Positions 18,375 to 27,944 are shown, counted from the first letter of the stretch. The stretch is 64,000 nt of DNA from JACDAE01 sp963717195 (GCA_963717195.1 CAVQVR010000009.1:349693-413692), one strand, 5' to 3'. A program made the numbers and translations. Notes: generated by a model not told the origin, from the letters alone.

Positions 18375-18893
18375 TTAGAACTGGTGGCGGGTCTGGCTGA
18401 GACCTATGGCGAATGCGAAGACCTTCCTGGGTTTGACGGAGAACACGAGGTTCGAATCTGTGAGAACTCGTTGTTCGTCTTCATCGTAGAGGTAAAAATA
18501 CCCGTTGCGTACCTGGTATGGCCAGCTTCCATCCCACTTGGTCGCCCACACCGAGGCTAAGCGTTCGAGCACGTCCTGGTCGGTGATCCGCACAGCATCG
18601 CCCTCAACCACCACGGTGAGTCCCCCTCTCTGGTTGCCGCCGGTCGTCAGAATGACGTGCGGGTTTCCACGCAGGTTGACAGTCTTCTGTGCGGTGTCGG
18701 TAGCGGTAAAGTGGATGGCCCCGTCGTGCCACACAGCCACGAGCGGCGTGACGTGAGGGCGACCGTCGGCCCGCACTGTTGAGAGCCAGAACAGCTCGGC
18801 TGTTTCCAACACACGACGCGTCTCCTCCCATGGCGTGACCCCTTCGCGTGGTACGCCGTGTTGGGTGTCGAGTTTTGTGATGGGTTCGTTCAT
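18375..18893 (-). CDS. pyridoxamine 5'-phosphate oxidase-fold (F420/FMN split-barrel) protein
   Basis: 172 residues. The split beta-barrel core is visible: FWLSTVRADGRPHVTPLVAVW, a strand with AIHFTATDTAQKTVNL, GNPHVILTTGG and a final VFSVKPRKVFAFAIG. The motif RADGRPHVTP is typical of flavin- or F420-dependent reductases of the Rv1155/Rv2074 type, which reduce quinones, biliverdin or fatty acids. Cofactor choice is not decidable from sequence. ATG start with an AAAGGAG site. It is the last gene of a minus-strand group with the DUF1254/DUF1214 pair, separated by 45 bp. Confidence 0.85.
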   Translation of the reverse strand: MNEPITKLDTQHGVPREGVTPWEETRRVLETAELFWLSTVRADGRPHVTPLVAVWHDGAIHFTATDTAQKTVNLRGNPHVILTTGGNQRGGLTVVVEGDAVRITDQDVLERLASVWATKWDGSWPYQVRNGYFYLYDEDEQRVLTDSNLVFSVKPRKVFAFAIGLSQTRHQF

Positions 18894-18938
18894 CCTAAGA
18901 ACTCCTTTGGAGCGTTCATCCTGAAAAACATCGGGTTA

Positions 18939-19532
18939 TCAGTGACTGAGTGGTGTTAGCTGTATCTGCTTCGCAAGCCCGTAGGCGGTCGGGAGATCAC
19001 TGTCGCTCTCGACAAAGACACGACCGATAACGAGCACCGACTTGTTCGGCGAAGCAATCTGTGTCATTCTCTGCGACACGGTTCCTTTCCAGCCCGGCCC
19101 GCTCATGAGGTAATCGCCAGCCTCGGTTCCCGTGGTGCGTTTGCCGACGTAGGCAAAATTCGTGCCGTCCCACGGATCAGTGAACTGCACGCTGTAGTAA
19201 CGGCCAGCCATGTCCGGCACGTGCAAAGCCTGCGGCCCTTTGGAGAGGTCGAGCAAGCCGCCGACGTAGAGCACGTCGTTGGTCCCTGTTGCTAATAAGC
19301 TGGAGTTTGACGCCGCGGGCGAAGAGAGAGTGGGCACCGCGTATAGCGTATTGATGGGGATTGGGCCGCCGCCGAGCCCATGCTGAACTACCGCTCGTTT
19401 GTAGGCAATGTACGTGATAGGTGGCCAAAAATACAGGAAAACGCACGTGCCGAGTCCCCAGACGAGGACTGCCACGACGACGAACGTAATAAGTCGGCTC
19501 CCCCCAGAGAGAAATATCTGTAGACGACCCAT
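18939..19532 (-). CDS. DUF1254-domain membrane-anchored protein
   Basis: 197 residues. N-terminal membrane helix (ITFVVVAVLVWGLGTCVFLYFW), then the DUF1254 domain with VLYVGGLLDLSKGP, VPDMAGRYYSVQFTDPW and a C-terminal LAKQIQLTPL. Works as the first half of the two-part DUF1254/DUF1214 envelope proteins, function unknown. The start is doubtful: an ATG at 19,594, four bases from the stop of the upstream gene, opens another frame that also encodes a membrane helix (YPITFAILAVLAWVVYRYF). The two frames would join by a one-base change in the run of six C (six G on the coding strand) at 19,500-19,505, so a frameshift mutation or sequencing error is possible. Confidence 0.75.
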   Translation of the reverse strand: MGRLQIFLSGGSRLITFVVVAVLVWGLGTCVFLYFWPPITYIAYKRAVVQHGLGGGPIPINTLYAVPTLSSPAASNSSLLATGTNDVLYVGGLLDLSKGPQALHVPDMAGRYYSVQFTDPWDGTNFAYVGKRTTGTEAGDYLMSGPGWKGTVSQRMTQIASPNKSVLVIGRVFVESDSDLPTAYGLAKQIQLTPLSH

Positions 19533-19595
19533 GCGAGGACGGCCAGGATGGCGAACGTAATGGGATATTTGTATTTCAGAATCAGCCTGTTCATC

Positions 19596-20198
19596 TCATA
19601 GCACTTTCATGACTGGCGGCACGTGGTACTCGCCGTCCAGGACCGCACGTTCGGGCAGATACGCGCGCAGCATCAGCTTGAAGTAGCCTGCCGGCACCGG
19701 CAGCCAGTTGGACTCGTGCCCAGCGGGAGCCGTGCGCTGCAGATAAATGTCGATGGAGCCATCGGCGTTCGGCACGAGGCCGGAGCGAGAGCCGACGCTG
19801 GAGCGATCGATGGGGTTGCTCACCATGTACCCAACCACATCGGTCATGGTCAGCGACCAGAAGGCATCGTTGGGCGGGAGTTGTCCTTCAGGAAAATGCA
19901 GGACGTACTCGCGTAGGCCGGAGAGCCTCCGCCCCGCGCTGTCGACGGTCGTCGTCCAGTACGCAGCCTCTTGCACCACATTGACGGCGGGCAACACTTT
20001 AGCGCAGGCAGCCCGCTGGAGGATGCCATTGCCGGGCTGGCCGCATTTGAAGGTGGTGCTCCACCCATTGACGGTCGTGGTCATGGCTTTCATCACCGCG
20101 TTCATAATGATCTGCGCCGTGAGAAACGCCAGCACGCCGCCGAGGATGATTCCTTGTATGATGTGTGAGCCGGCGAGCCAGGTGAGAACATTTATCAT
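19596..20198 (-). CDS. DUF1214-domain membrane-anchored protein
   Basis: 200 residues. One N-terminal hydrophobic helix (HIIQGIILGGVLAFLTAQII), then the DUF1214 core: YVLHFPEGQLPPNDAFWSLT, MTDVVGYMVSNPIDR, DGSIDIYLQ and NWLPVPAGYFKLMLRAYLP. This is the partner half of the DUF1254 protein encoded directly downstream; in many bacteria the two are one polypeptide. Together they probably form one extracytoplasmic complex. ATG start without a clear ribosome site. Confidence 0.85.
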   Translation of the reverse strand: MINVLTWLAGSHIIQGIILGGVLAFLTAQIIMNAVMKAMTTTVNGWSTTFKCGQPGNGILQRAACAKVLPAVNVVQEAAYWTTTVDSAGRRLSGLREYVLHFPEGQLPPNDAFWSLTMTDVVGYMVSNPIDRSSVGSRSGLVPNADGSIDIYLQRTAPAGHESNWLPVPAGYFKLMLRAYLPERAVLDGEYHVPPVMKVL

Positions 20199-20607
20199 AA
20201 CTTGAGTATACCACTACGAGCTGGGAACAGCAAGGAAGAGTGAGCCACACGATATTGGAAAAGTGAGCTACCACCTTGCCAATCGAACACTCAGGACGGT
20301 GGGTCCTGTTTCTGTAAACGCTGGCGAAAGCGAAAACGCTCGCCCTCCATCACGAGCAATTGCATCCAACATACTGAGTACCTTTCTCCACTCAGGCTGA
20401 AGTGAGCAAGAAGCTGGTAAGATAGAGAAACGAACCGTCGTCCCTCGACGTAGAGGAAGTATTGAGCCCATCTCTCCTCTCCTTCCTCTCTGGGGTATGG
20501 GAAAAGCAAGCATGGAAAGCGCTGATCTTTGCATGGAAATGTTGCTTTCCGCATCACGTTTGGATAGAATGGGGCAGGAGTTGTTTCACAGGGAAAGAGG
20601 CAATGCC
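20199..20607. other. intergenic, possible transposon-related relics
   Basis: About 410 bp between divergent genes. A minus-strand stretch near 20,291-20,480 reads YFLYVEGRRFVSLSYQLLAH without a sound start, possibly a gene relic of an inserted element. No promoter is obvious. Confidence 0.3.
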
Positions 20608-21657
20608 ATGGCAACGGATCACACACCTATTCACCTGGAAGGGGTGTCACATCGATGTATTGAAACGAACGGTCTGCGGATACATATGGCCGAGCAAGGG
20701 ACTGGCCCGCTCCTCCTGCTCTGTCATGGCTTTCCCGAACTCTGGTACTCCTGGCGGAAGCAGATCCCGGTTCTGGCTGAGGCTGGCTACCACGTCGTCG
20801 CGCTCGATATGCGCGGCTATGGGCAAACGGACCAGCCCGCTGAGCAAGGGGCATACACACTGCTCCACCTGGTTGGTGACCTGGTCGGCGTCCTTGAGGC
20901 GCTGGGCGAGTCTCAGGCGACGCTCATCGGTCACGACTGGGGCAGTAACGTCTGCTGGCAGGCGGCGCTGATGCGCCCGGATCTCTTTCCCGTCCTGGTA
21001 ACGATGAGTTCTCCCTACATTCCCCGTCGCTCGCTCCAGGGAGCAAAGGGCACGCTCCGACCCACCCAGGGCTGGCAGCAAAGGTTCAAAGGCCAGTTTT
21101 TCTATCAGTTGTATTTTCAGGAGTCAGGCGTGGCCGAGGTCGCGCTTGAACGCGAGGTCGCGACAACCATGCGCCAATTTTTGTGTGGCGCATCCGGGGA
21201 CGCGTCCGCGTCTGAGCGCTGGCACCCGGTGCTCTCCGAGCAGACGGACGATCCCCTGGCACACGTGGGTCTACCCGCGTCTCTGCCGCCCTGGCTGACA
21301 GAAGTTGATCTGGCGTACTATAGCCAGGAGTTCTCTCGCACGGGCTTTACCGGCGGACTCAACTGGTATCGGAATACTGATCGAAACTGGGAACTGTTGG
21401 CTGCCTATATCAATGCCCGGATCACGCAACCCACCCTTTTTCTGTGTGGCGGACGAGATCCCGTTTTTGAACTGGTAGGCCCAGACACGTGGATCGAGCA
21501 GATGCGGCTCTGGGTGCCGGCGATCCAGACAAAGGTTCTGCCCGATTGTGGCCACTGGATACAGCAGGAGCGCGCTGAGGAGGTCAATGCCGCGTTGCTC
21601 ACTTTTCTCCAGGAGCAGACGATAGCTCGGGGTGTCAATGCAGAGAGGCAAGAGTAA
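20608..21657 (+). CDS. epoxide hydrolase-type alpha/beta hydrolase
   Basis: 349 residues. Shows HGFPELWYSW (oxyanion hole HGxP), the nucleophile Asp in IGHDWGSNVCW, GLNWYRNTDRNW with the cap tyrosine that polarises the epoxide, an acid in LFLCGGRDPVFE and the catalytic His in PDCGHWIQQERAEEVN. All are features of soluble epoxide hydrolases, which open epoxides to diols in the cytoplasm. Start set at the ATG at 20,608 (MATDHTPIHL), because residues before it do not fit. Monocistronic at the right edge of the accessory region. Confidence 0.92.
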   Translation: MATDHTPIHLEGVSHRCIETNGLRIHMAEQGTGPLLLLCHGFPELWYSWRKQIPVLAEAGYHVVALDMRGYGQTDQPAEQGAYTLLHLVGDLVGVLEALGESQATLIGHDWGSNVCWQAALMRPDLFPVLVTMSSPYIPRRSLQGAKGTLRPTQGWQQRFKGQFFYQLYFQESGVAEVALEREVATTMRQFLCGASGDASASERWHPVLSEQTDDPLAHVGLPASLPPWLTEVDLAYYSQEFSRTGFTGGLNWYRNTDRNWELLAAYINARITQPTLFLCGGRDPVFELVGPDTWIEQMRLWVPAIQTKVLPDCGHWIQQERAEEVNAALLTFLQEQTIARGVNAERQE

Positions 21658-22258
21658 AGCAAGCTCTTGTCTCTTCGGGCCTCATTATCCCAACTATTGA
21701 GAGTCCTCCAAACCCTCATTGAGAGCTCCTCCGATACACCACCGCCAAGCAGAGAGGTGAGCCAAAGAATGCTTCAAATTCAGCGCCATTTCATTTTTGG
21801 AATGACAGGAAATGGGCTTTGAGCCGGGAAAATTGCACAGCTAAATTGCAATGATTACTCTTTTCTGCGTTCATACAGTGGCGAGCTCGCGCTTACGTTG
21901 ATGGTTTTTTACCATCATGATGGAATGAGTTCGCGTTTACACTGAAAAGGTTGCCGGGAACGCGATTATGTTGAAACTTCCAGCCACTTTTCCGCTCTTC
22001 TGCTTTCTCGAAATATCGTCAGGTTTCTCTTTGTTTGCTTGCTGTCATCTCGTTGCGCATATCGTGGGTTTTGCAGCGCAATGGCTACATTTTCAGCTAC
22101 ATTTTCGCCATAAAATGAGGATGGAAGCGGATTGATAAGAGCAACTCGTGTTTCAATGGAAAATATGATATGATACAAGAAGGTAAGAATTGTATCGCCC
22201 AGAATTGAGGCTTGTTTTGTATCGAGATACCAGCGAAAGGTCCGCATCCCGCAAATAT
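21658..22258. other. intergenic, with a small hairpin
   Basis: No gene seen. TGATGGT/ACCATCA with a five-T loop lies at 21,899-21,917, flanked by two imperfect direct copies of a GAGCTCGCGCTTAC-like sequence (about 21,883 and 21,928). It may be a terminator for the hydrolase gene or a small repeat. Confidence 0.4.
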
Positions 22259-23281
22259 ATGGATCAGTCGAATGAGACAGATTATGCTCATCCTGATTAT
22301 TATCAGGCACCCTCAGCACGTTCTGCGCACCCTGGGCAGTCGCTTGATCCTGCTAGCGAATATAGGGAGTATGCTGATACTCCCGTTCCATATTATGAAG
22401 CCGAGTCGGTGCCAGAGTATCAAGGGCCAGAAAGCATGGAAGGATACGTTGCGGACCCCGGTGCTGAGCAACGTGAGGCGGCTGAGCAAGAGAAGACAGC
22501 CGAGGGTAAACGAAAGAAGGGCCTGGCTGGCATTGGTGGCCTCATAGCTGCCATCGGTGCCTTTCTTATGAAGATCCCATCCCTCGCCTTCCTGCTCAAA
22601 TTTGGCATAGCGGGTGCTTCTGCTTTCATTTCAATTTTCGCCTATTCTCTCCTTTTTGGCTGGCCATTTGCAATAGGACTGGTTGCTCAGCTCTTTATTC
22701 ATGAAATGGGCCACGCACTGGTTATGAAACTCAAAGGTATTCCAGTGAAAGGTATGGTCTTTATTCCTCTGTTTGGTGCAGCGGTCATCATGCGCCAGAT
22801 GCCGCGCAACGCACGCGACGAGGCAGAAGTTGGTATTGCCGGTCCTATCGCTGGCGCTATCGCTGCTTCAGTCTGCCTGTTTCTGGCTCAGCAGCCCAAC
22901 GCACTTCCCCTCTGGGCACCGCTTGCCTACTTTGGCTTCTTTATCAATCTGTTCAACCTGGTTCCGATAGTGCCGTTTGATGGTGGCCGTGTCCTGGCGG
23001 CCATTGACCGCCGTGTCTGGATTCTCGGTTTCCTCGGACTGCTGGCCTTTGAAATCTGGCAATGGGTGCATGGCCAATTCTCACCCTGGCTCCTACTCTT
23101 CATCGTGTTGGCCGCAACGCAGTTGTTGTCGCGTAACAAAGCAAGCGCTACTCCTGGCGGAAAGGCATACTATGATGTGCCCGTAGCCACACGCATCTCC
23201 CTGGGTGTGCTCTACTTTGGCTTGGCTGCTGTGCTTGTATTGGGTATGGCTATGGCGCATGGGTTTATGCCTGGACTGTAA
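22259..23281 (+). CDS. site-2-protease-like M50 family metallopeptidase
   Basis: 340 residues. A hydrophilic, acidic Tyr/Pro-rich N-terminal tail of about 85 residues is followed by at least five membrane helices. The zinc motif is HEMGH (FIHEMGHALVMKLKG) and the third ligand motif is LVPIVPFDGGR, corresponding to NPDG of the family. Such intramembrane proteases cleave membrane-bound regulators, and some act without a PDZ domain, as here. The ATG at 22,259 is preferred; a TTG at 22,190 with an AAGAAGG site would add 23 residues. Standing alone, no substrate can be inferred. Confidence 0.87.
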   Translation: MDQSNETDYAHPDYYQAPSARSAHPGQSLDPASEYREYADTPVPYYEAESVPEYQGPESMEGYVADPGAEQREAAEQEKTAEGKRKKGLAGIGGLIAAIGAFLMKIPSLAFLLKFGIAGASAFISIFAYSLLFGWPFAIGLVAQLFIHEMGHALVMKLKGIPVKGMVFIPLFGAAVIMRQMPRNARDEAEVGIAGPIAGAIAASVCLFLAQQPNALPLWAPLAYFGFFINLFNLVPIVPFDGGRVLAAIDRRVWILGFLGLLAFEIWQWVHGQFSPWLLLFIVLAATQLLSRNKASATPGGKAYYDVPVATRISLGVLYFGLAAVLVLGMAMAHGFMPGL

Positions 23282-23525
23282 TCATTCTCCCATTCGACCA
23301 ACAAGCATAGTATGTGTGCAACAAGCCCGTGCACAACTCCTCACCATCCATTTCCTCCTGTTATGACATTCATTCATTAATAGAAATTATGAAAGAAATG
23401 AATATTATATATTGGAATAGTTGAATAAAATGCAGTATACTTATGGTAAGAGTAAATGCTTTCTGGTGTGTTCAGCTTCTGGATTGGTTGTTTCGCACCA
23501 TTCACCACTTCTTACGAGGACAGTT

Positions 23526-24857
23526 ATGAAAACCTATCATGCTCATCACAGATCTATAAAGACCGTTAAGTTAGAGCACGATGTACAGAAGAGTATACAT
23601 GCGCAGAGGAGTACAGCAGCTACTCACGCCTTTGTTACAAATAGTATTGGCTGGATATTACAGGGCGGTGTGCTTCTCAGCGCGGTTATAATCCTCCTTG
23701 GACTTTTCCTGTTGCCGACGCGTCCTGGCGGCCTTTCCGTGACGCGCCTGCTCAATTTTCCACAGACGCTTGATGCCGTGAGGACAGGCCTGCTGATCTG
23801 GCGTCCACAGGCTTTTATTGCGCTTGGATTGCTCATTCTCATTGCGACTCCCGTTGTGCGTGTTGCAGTTTCAATTCTGGGTTTTGTCCTGGAGCGGGAT
23901 CGTAAATTCGTGGTTATCACTATCGTCGTTCTGGCTATTCTTCTGTTCAGCATCTTCTTTCTTGGTAGCAAGACGACACTTCAGCAGCAAGCAAATATTC
24001 AGCATCTTCACTTTTCGTTTATGATTGTTCTGCTGATTTTCGTTGGCTCGTTAGTTGCAGGATTGTTGGGTTCATTGGTTGGCCTGGGTGGTGGCGTACT
24101 GATTGTTCCCTTGTTGACGCTGGGCTTTGGCTTTCCCATTTCTTTTGCTATCGGGGCCAGTATTATCTCTGTGATCGCGACGTCCAGTGGTGCCGCTGCT
24201 GCCTATGTGCGTGATCACCTGACGAATATGCGGGTAGGAATGTTTCTCGAATTGGCGACGACGACTGGTGCGATCAGTGGGGCTTTGCTGGCTGGATTGC
24301 TGTCTCCCGCATTGCTTTCGGTCATCTTTGGCGTTGTCCTGCTCATTTCGTCTGCACCCATTTTATTCAAAATTGGCGAAGAACTGCCTGAGGGCGTCAA
24401 AAATGATCACCTGGCCAGCTGGCTGCATCTTTCAGGTTCTTATCCAGATCAGCATCTGGGACGCGAAGTCTCCTACCAGGTCACACGTACACCTTTCGGT
24501 ATGATCATGATGTACGTTGCGGGGGCTATTTCGGGCCTGCTTGGTATTGGCAGTGGAACCTTTAAAGTGTTGGCGCTTGATACCTTGATGCGCTTGCCAA
24601 TGAAAGTTTCTACAACGACAAGTAACTTTATGATAGGGGTAACGGCAGCAGCAAGCGCAGGGATCTACTTCTCGCGGGGTGATATTCCTCCCCTTATCGC
24701 AGCTCCCGTGGCACTTGGTGTCCTCATTGGTGCTCTGCTAGGGACACGCCTGCTCGCGCATTTGAGCAATAAAACGTTGCGCTTCATCTTCTTGCCTGTG
24801 ATAGGTCTTAGCGCTCTTGAGATGATTCTGCATGGCCTGGGAATTGGTCCGTTTTGA
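23526..24857 (+). CDS. DUF1634-TauE/SafE fusion: anion (sulfite/sulfonate-type) exporter
   Basis: 443 residues. Residues about 35-145 match DUF1634 (IGWILQGGVLLSAVIILLGL, then ALGLLILIATPVVRVAVSIL and three helices). Residues about 165-440 are a complete TauE/SafE permease with two mirrored halves, GSLVGLGGGVLIVPLL and ISGLLGIGSGTFKVLAL. DUF1634 and TauE are usually two neighbouring genes, so this is a fusion with DUF1634 in front. Inner membrane protein, probably exporting a small organic or sulfur anion. ATG at 23,526 follows ACGAGGACA; longer upstream frames start with TTG and lack a ribosome site. Confidence 0.88.
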   Translation: MKTYHAHHRSIKTVKLEHDVQKSIHAQRSTAATHAFVTNSIGWILQGGVLLSAVIILLGLFLLPTRPGGLSVTRLLNFPQTLDAVRTGLLIWRPQAFIALGLLILIATPVVRVAVSILGFVLERDRKFVVITIVVLAILLFSIFFLGSKTTLQQQANIQHLHFSFMIVLLIFVGSLVAGLLGSLVGLGGGVLIVPLLTLGFGFPISFAIGASIISVIATSSGAAAAYVRDHLTNMRVGMFLELATTTGAISGALLAGLLSPALLSVIFGVVLLISSAPILFKIGEELPEGVKNDHLASWLHLSGSYPDQHLGREVSYQVTRTPFGMIMMYVAGAISGLLGIGSGTFKVLALDTLMRLPMKVSTTTSNFMIGVTAAASAGIYFSRGDIPPLIAAPVALGVLIGALLGTRLLAHLSNKTLRFIFLPVIGLSALEMILHGLGIGPF

Positions 24858-24912
24858 GATAAGAAAGAATGGGATCCGGACGCCTCGCCGCCAGCGGCTC
24901 GCCGATTTTTAA

Positions 24913-24967
24913 AAGTGTTTTTGTGGCTCAGCTGGCCCGCCGGGCTAGCTGAGCCACAAAAACACTT
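24913..24967. terminator. bidirectional hairpin between convergent genes
   Basis: Perfect 21-bp arms (24,913-24,933 and 24,947-24,967; AAGTGTTTTTGTGGCTCAGCT and its complement) with a 13-nt G+C-rich loop that pairs further. An A/T-rich tail on both sides. It sits between two stop codons, the typical place for a shared terminator. Confidence 0.8.
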
Positions 24968-24971
24968 CCTC

Positions 24972-25871
24972 TCAACTCCTGACCTCAACTCCTGCCATCT
25001 GTTCCAGCACTCTGAGTAAGGAGGTGTAATCTTCTCTGCCATAGCCGGCGGCACGCGCCATTTCGTACAATTGTCGTGTCAATCCTGTAACCGGCACAGG
25101 TGTTTGTATCTCAGCTGCAAGGTCCAGTGCAAGCCCCAGGTCTTTGTGCAGTAGATCGGTCATAAAGCCGGGTTTGAAGCTCCCATTAAAAGCACGTAAG
25201 GGGAATTGATTGCTGAGTTGCCAGCTTGCACCAGTGCTTGTTCCGATGATCTTTGCCATTGTTTCTACATCGGCTCCCGCTTTGACGCCCAGAACAAGTG
25301 CTTCCGCTGTGGCTGCCGCAATAGCTCCGGCCAGCATATTGTTGACGAGCTTGACGACTTCACCAGCGCCATGTTCCCCGACGTAGATAATGTTCTCTTT
25401 TTTGCCCATTGCCTCGAATACAGGCCGTACCTGCTCGAAGATTTCGCGTTCGCCGCCAACCATAATCGTCAATGTACCATTAATCGCTCCCTGTGAGCCA
25501 CCGCTGACCGGGGCATCCAGAAAATGGGCACCTTTGGCTGCCGCTTCCTCAGCCATTCTACGACTTACCACGGGTGCAATCGTGCTCATATCAACGATAA
25601 TTAATCCCTTACGTGTTCCTTCAAGAATGCCCTGCGCTCCCGTGACGACTTCTTCAACCTGCGGCGAGTTTGGTACCATCGTGATTACGATCTCCGATGC
25701 CATCGCTACGGCGCGGGCCGAGGGCGCAAGTCTGGCTCCCGCGTTGATAACCTCCTGGACCTCTGCCTTTTCGGGGTGGCGTGCGTAAATAGTGACGTTA
25801 TAGCCCGCTTTTAAAAGATTCAAGGTCATGGGGCGTCCCATGACTCCTATGCCGATAAAACCAAGGTGCAT
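24972..25871 (-). CDS. 3-hydroxyisobutyrate dehydrogenase / tartronate semialdehyde reductase family
   Basis: 299 residues. N-terminal Rossmann motif GFIGIGVMGRPMTLNLLKAG, the substrate-binding DAPVSGGSQGAINGTLTIMVGG, the catalytic Lys in VVKLVNNMLAGAIAA and the family's NQFPLRAFNGSFKPGFM. NAD(P)-dependent oxidation of a beta-hydroxy acid. The exact substrate cannot be decided; its neighbours (enoyl-CoA hydratase and biotin carboxylase) fit branched-chain amino-acid breakdown, where 3-hydroxyisobutyrate is a valine intermediate. ATG at 25,871 with AAAGGA upstream; 22 bp after the carboxylase gene, probably one operon. Confidence 0.9.
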   Translation of the reverse strand: MHLGFIGIGVMGRPMTLNLLKAGYNVTIYARHPEKAEVQEVINAGARLAPSARAVAMASEIVITMVPNSPQVEEVVTGAQGILEGTRKGLIIVDMSTIAPVVSRRMAEEAAAKGAHFLDAPVSGGSQGAINGTLTIMVGGEREIFEQVRPVFEAMGKKENIIYVGEHGAGEVVKLVNNMLAGAIAAATAEALVLGVKAGADVETMAKIIGTSTGASWQLSNQFPLRAFNGSFKPGFMTDLLHKDLGLALDLAAEIQTPVPVTGLTRQLYEMARAAGYGREDYTSLLRVLEQMAGVEVRS

Positions 25872-25893
25872 TTGTTCTAATCCTTTCGTGATC

Positions 25894-27912
25894 TTATTCC
25901 ATTTCGATAAGGGTTGCGCCTCCCGTGACAACGGCTCCTTCCTGGTAATAGACGTGATCAACCTTTCCCTCGTAGGGAGCTGTGATGGCATGTTCCATTT
26001 TCATCGCGCTCAGAATGACGAGTACCTGGTGTGCCTGCACCGCATCGCCATCGCGCACCTGTACTTTCACGATAGTCCCTGCCATGGGAGCCGTCAGGGT
26101 GCGTTGTGTGGAAGCTATGGTTCCTCCACGGGTAGCACTTTCTACATCAGGTGCTCGTCTGCGTTGTAGGGCATAGGTGCGCCCGTGAAATATGACCTGC
26201 GTCTCACCTTTTTGCCGCTGTATATAAGCCCGTTCCTGCCTTGTCCCGTATCTGAGCAAGATGAGATCGTCATTGCCAGCTATGAACGTGACCTCTTCCT
26301 CCGGTCTGCTGTCGATCTGTATCTTCCACGTATTCAGTGTATTCGTATCTCCATTTTTTACAGATATCTTATAGTCTCCATAAGTGAATACGCGTGTTTC
26401 TCCTATCATACGCCACGGGCCCAGTTCTTGCCAGGGATTGTGTTTGCCTGCATGCGTTTTTAAGCTAGAGCCGTTGTTCGCACGTCGCCCTTGTATGTCT
26501 TGCTGTAATTCGCCCCATGCTGCTGCTATCAGCACCTCTGAGGGGAGTGCTTCTTCCAGGACAGGTGTTTGTAAGAAGCCATGTTCTTCCAGGAAGCTCG
26601 TGTGCGTGTGGCCACCTTGAAACGCAGAGTGGCTACTGATAGCGTGCAATAGAGAAATATTTGTGGTAACGCCAGAGATGGCACTACGAGCTAATGTCTG
26701 TTGCAAGCGTGCAATTGCGGAGGGGCGATCCTCAGCGTAAACGATCAATTTGGCAATCATCGGATCATAAAACTGACTGATCTCATCCCCAGTTTCAATA
26801 CCACTATCGATGCGGACACCCGGTCCTTCAGGTATGGCAAAGAGGCTGATTTTGCCTGTTGAGGGGAGAAAGTTGTGCGCCGGATCTTCAGCATAAAGAC
26901 GCACTTCGATAGCATGGCCGCGTTGATAGATCTGTTCCTGTGTTATGCCAAGATGTTCACCAGCAGCGATGCGCAACTGGTGTCGTACCAGGTCCAGTCC
27001 CGTCACCAACTCTGTTACGGGATGTTCTACCTGTAAACGCGTGTTCATCTCCAGGAAATAGAAATGTTTGTTCTCGTCGAGCATGAACTCCAGTGTGCCA
27101 GCGTTGACATAGCCAGCGGCTCGCGCAATACGGACCGCTACGGCCCCCATTTCAGCGCGTAGAGCAGGCGTCAACGCGACCGAAGGGCTCTCCTCTAGAA
27201 TTTTCTGATGGCGTCGTTGCAGTGAACACTCACGCTCCCCCAGCGAAATAATGGTGCCATGTTGGTCCGCGAGAATCTGTATCTCTATGTGGCGCGGATG
27301 GTGCAGCAGGCGTTCAAGAAAAACAGTAGTGTCTCCGAAGGCGGATTGTGCTTCCCTCCGTGCTCCTGCCAGTTGCGCTAAAAACTCATCTTTAGCGGAA
27401 ACGGTTCGCATTCCTTTCCCGCCGCCGCCTGCCGATGCCTTAATGAGCAGCGGAAAGCCAATGCGTTCTGCCTCGTTCAAGAGAACTTCATCGTCCTGGC
27501 TTTTCCCATTGTAGCCAGGAACTGTCGGGGCACCGATTTCTTGCGTCAACTGCTTGGCGGCAATTTTTGAACCCATAAGGCGCATCACCGGAGCTGGTGG
27601 CCCGATGAAAATAATGCCTGCCTGTTCGCATGCCTCAGCAAAATCAGCGTTTTCGGAAAGAAAGCCGTAGCCAGGATGAATGGCTTCTGCACCACTCTGT
27701 CGTGCTATGGCAAGAAGAGTTTCTATACGTAGATAGCTCTGGGGAGCTGGTGCTGGTCCTATGAGATATGCCTCGTCGGCCTCGCGTACATGTCGTGCCT
27801 GGCGATCAGCTTCAGAGTAGACCGCGACAGTGCGAATGCCCATTTCACGGCAGGTTGCCATAATGCGAACGGCGATCTCTCCACGGTTGGCAATAAGAAC
27901 TTTTTTAAACAT
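25894..27912 (-). CDS. biotin-dependent acyl-CoA carboxylase alpha subunit (methylcrotonyl-/propionyl-/acetyl-CoA type)
   Basis: 672 residues: biotin carboxylase domain (FKKVLIANRGEIAVRIM at the N-terminus, IHPGYGFLSENADFAE, ATP-grasp KASAGGGGKGMRTV, and EMNTRLQVEHPVTE near residue 290), a linker (about 450-590) and a C-terminal biotin carrier domain with the biotinylated Lys in SAMKMEHAI. It carboxylates biotin with ATP and bicarbonate. A separate carboxyltransferase (beta) subunit is needed and is not encoded in the window. The gene overlaps no other and lies 32 bp after the enoyl-CoA hydratase gene; a leucine-degradation role (LiuD) is inferred from this pairing. Confidence 0.93.
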   Translation of the reverse strand: MFKKVLIANRGEIAVRIMATCREMGIRTVAVYSEADRQARHVREADEAYLIGPAPAPQSYLRIETLLAIARQSGAEAIHPGYGFLSENADFAEACEQAGIIFIGPPAPVMRLMGSKIAAKQLTQEIGAPTVPGYNGKSQDDEVLLNEAERIGFPLLIKASAGGGGKGMRTVSAKDEFLAQLAGARREAQSAFGDTTVFLERLLHHPRHIEIQILADQHGTIISLGERECSLQRRHQKILEESPSVALTPALRAEMGAVAVRIARAAGYVNAGTLEFMLDENKHFYFLEMNTRLQVEHPVTELVTGLDLVRHQLRIAAGEHLGITQEQIYQRGHAIEVRLYAEDPAHNFLPSTGKISLFAIPEGPGVRIDSGIETGDEISQFYDPMIAKLIVYAEDRPSAIARLQQTLARSAISGVTTNISLLHAISSHSAFQGGHTHTSFLEEHGFLQTPVLEEALPSEVLIAAAWGELQQDIQGRRANNGSSLKTHAGKHNPWQELGPWRMIGETRVFTYGDYKISVKNGDTNTLNTWKIQIDSRPEEEVTFIAGNDDLILLRYGTRQERAYIQRQKGETQVIFHGRTYALQRRRAPDVESATRGGTIASTQRTLTAPMAGTIVKVQVRDGDAVQAHQVLVILSAMKMEHAITAPYEGKVDHVYYQEGAVVTGGATLIEME

Positions 27913-27944
27913 GTGAGTACCATCGACGTTTTCTATACGCCAGT

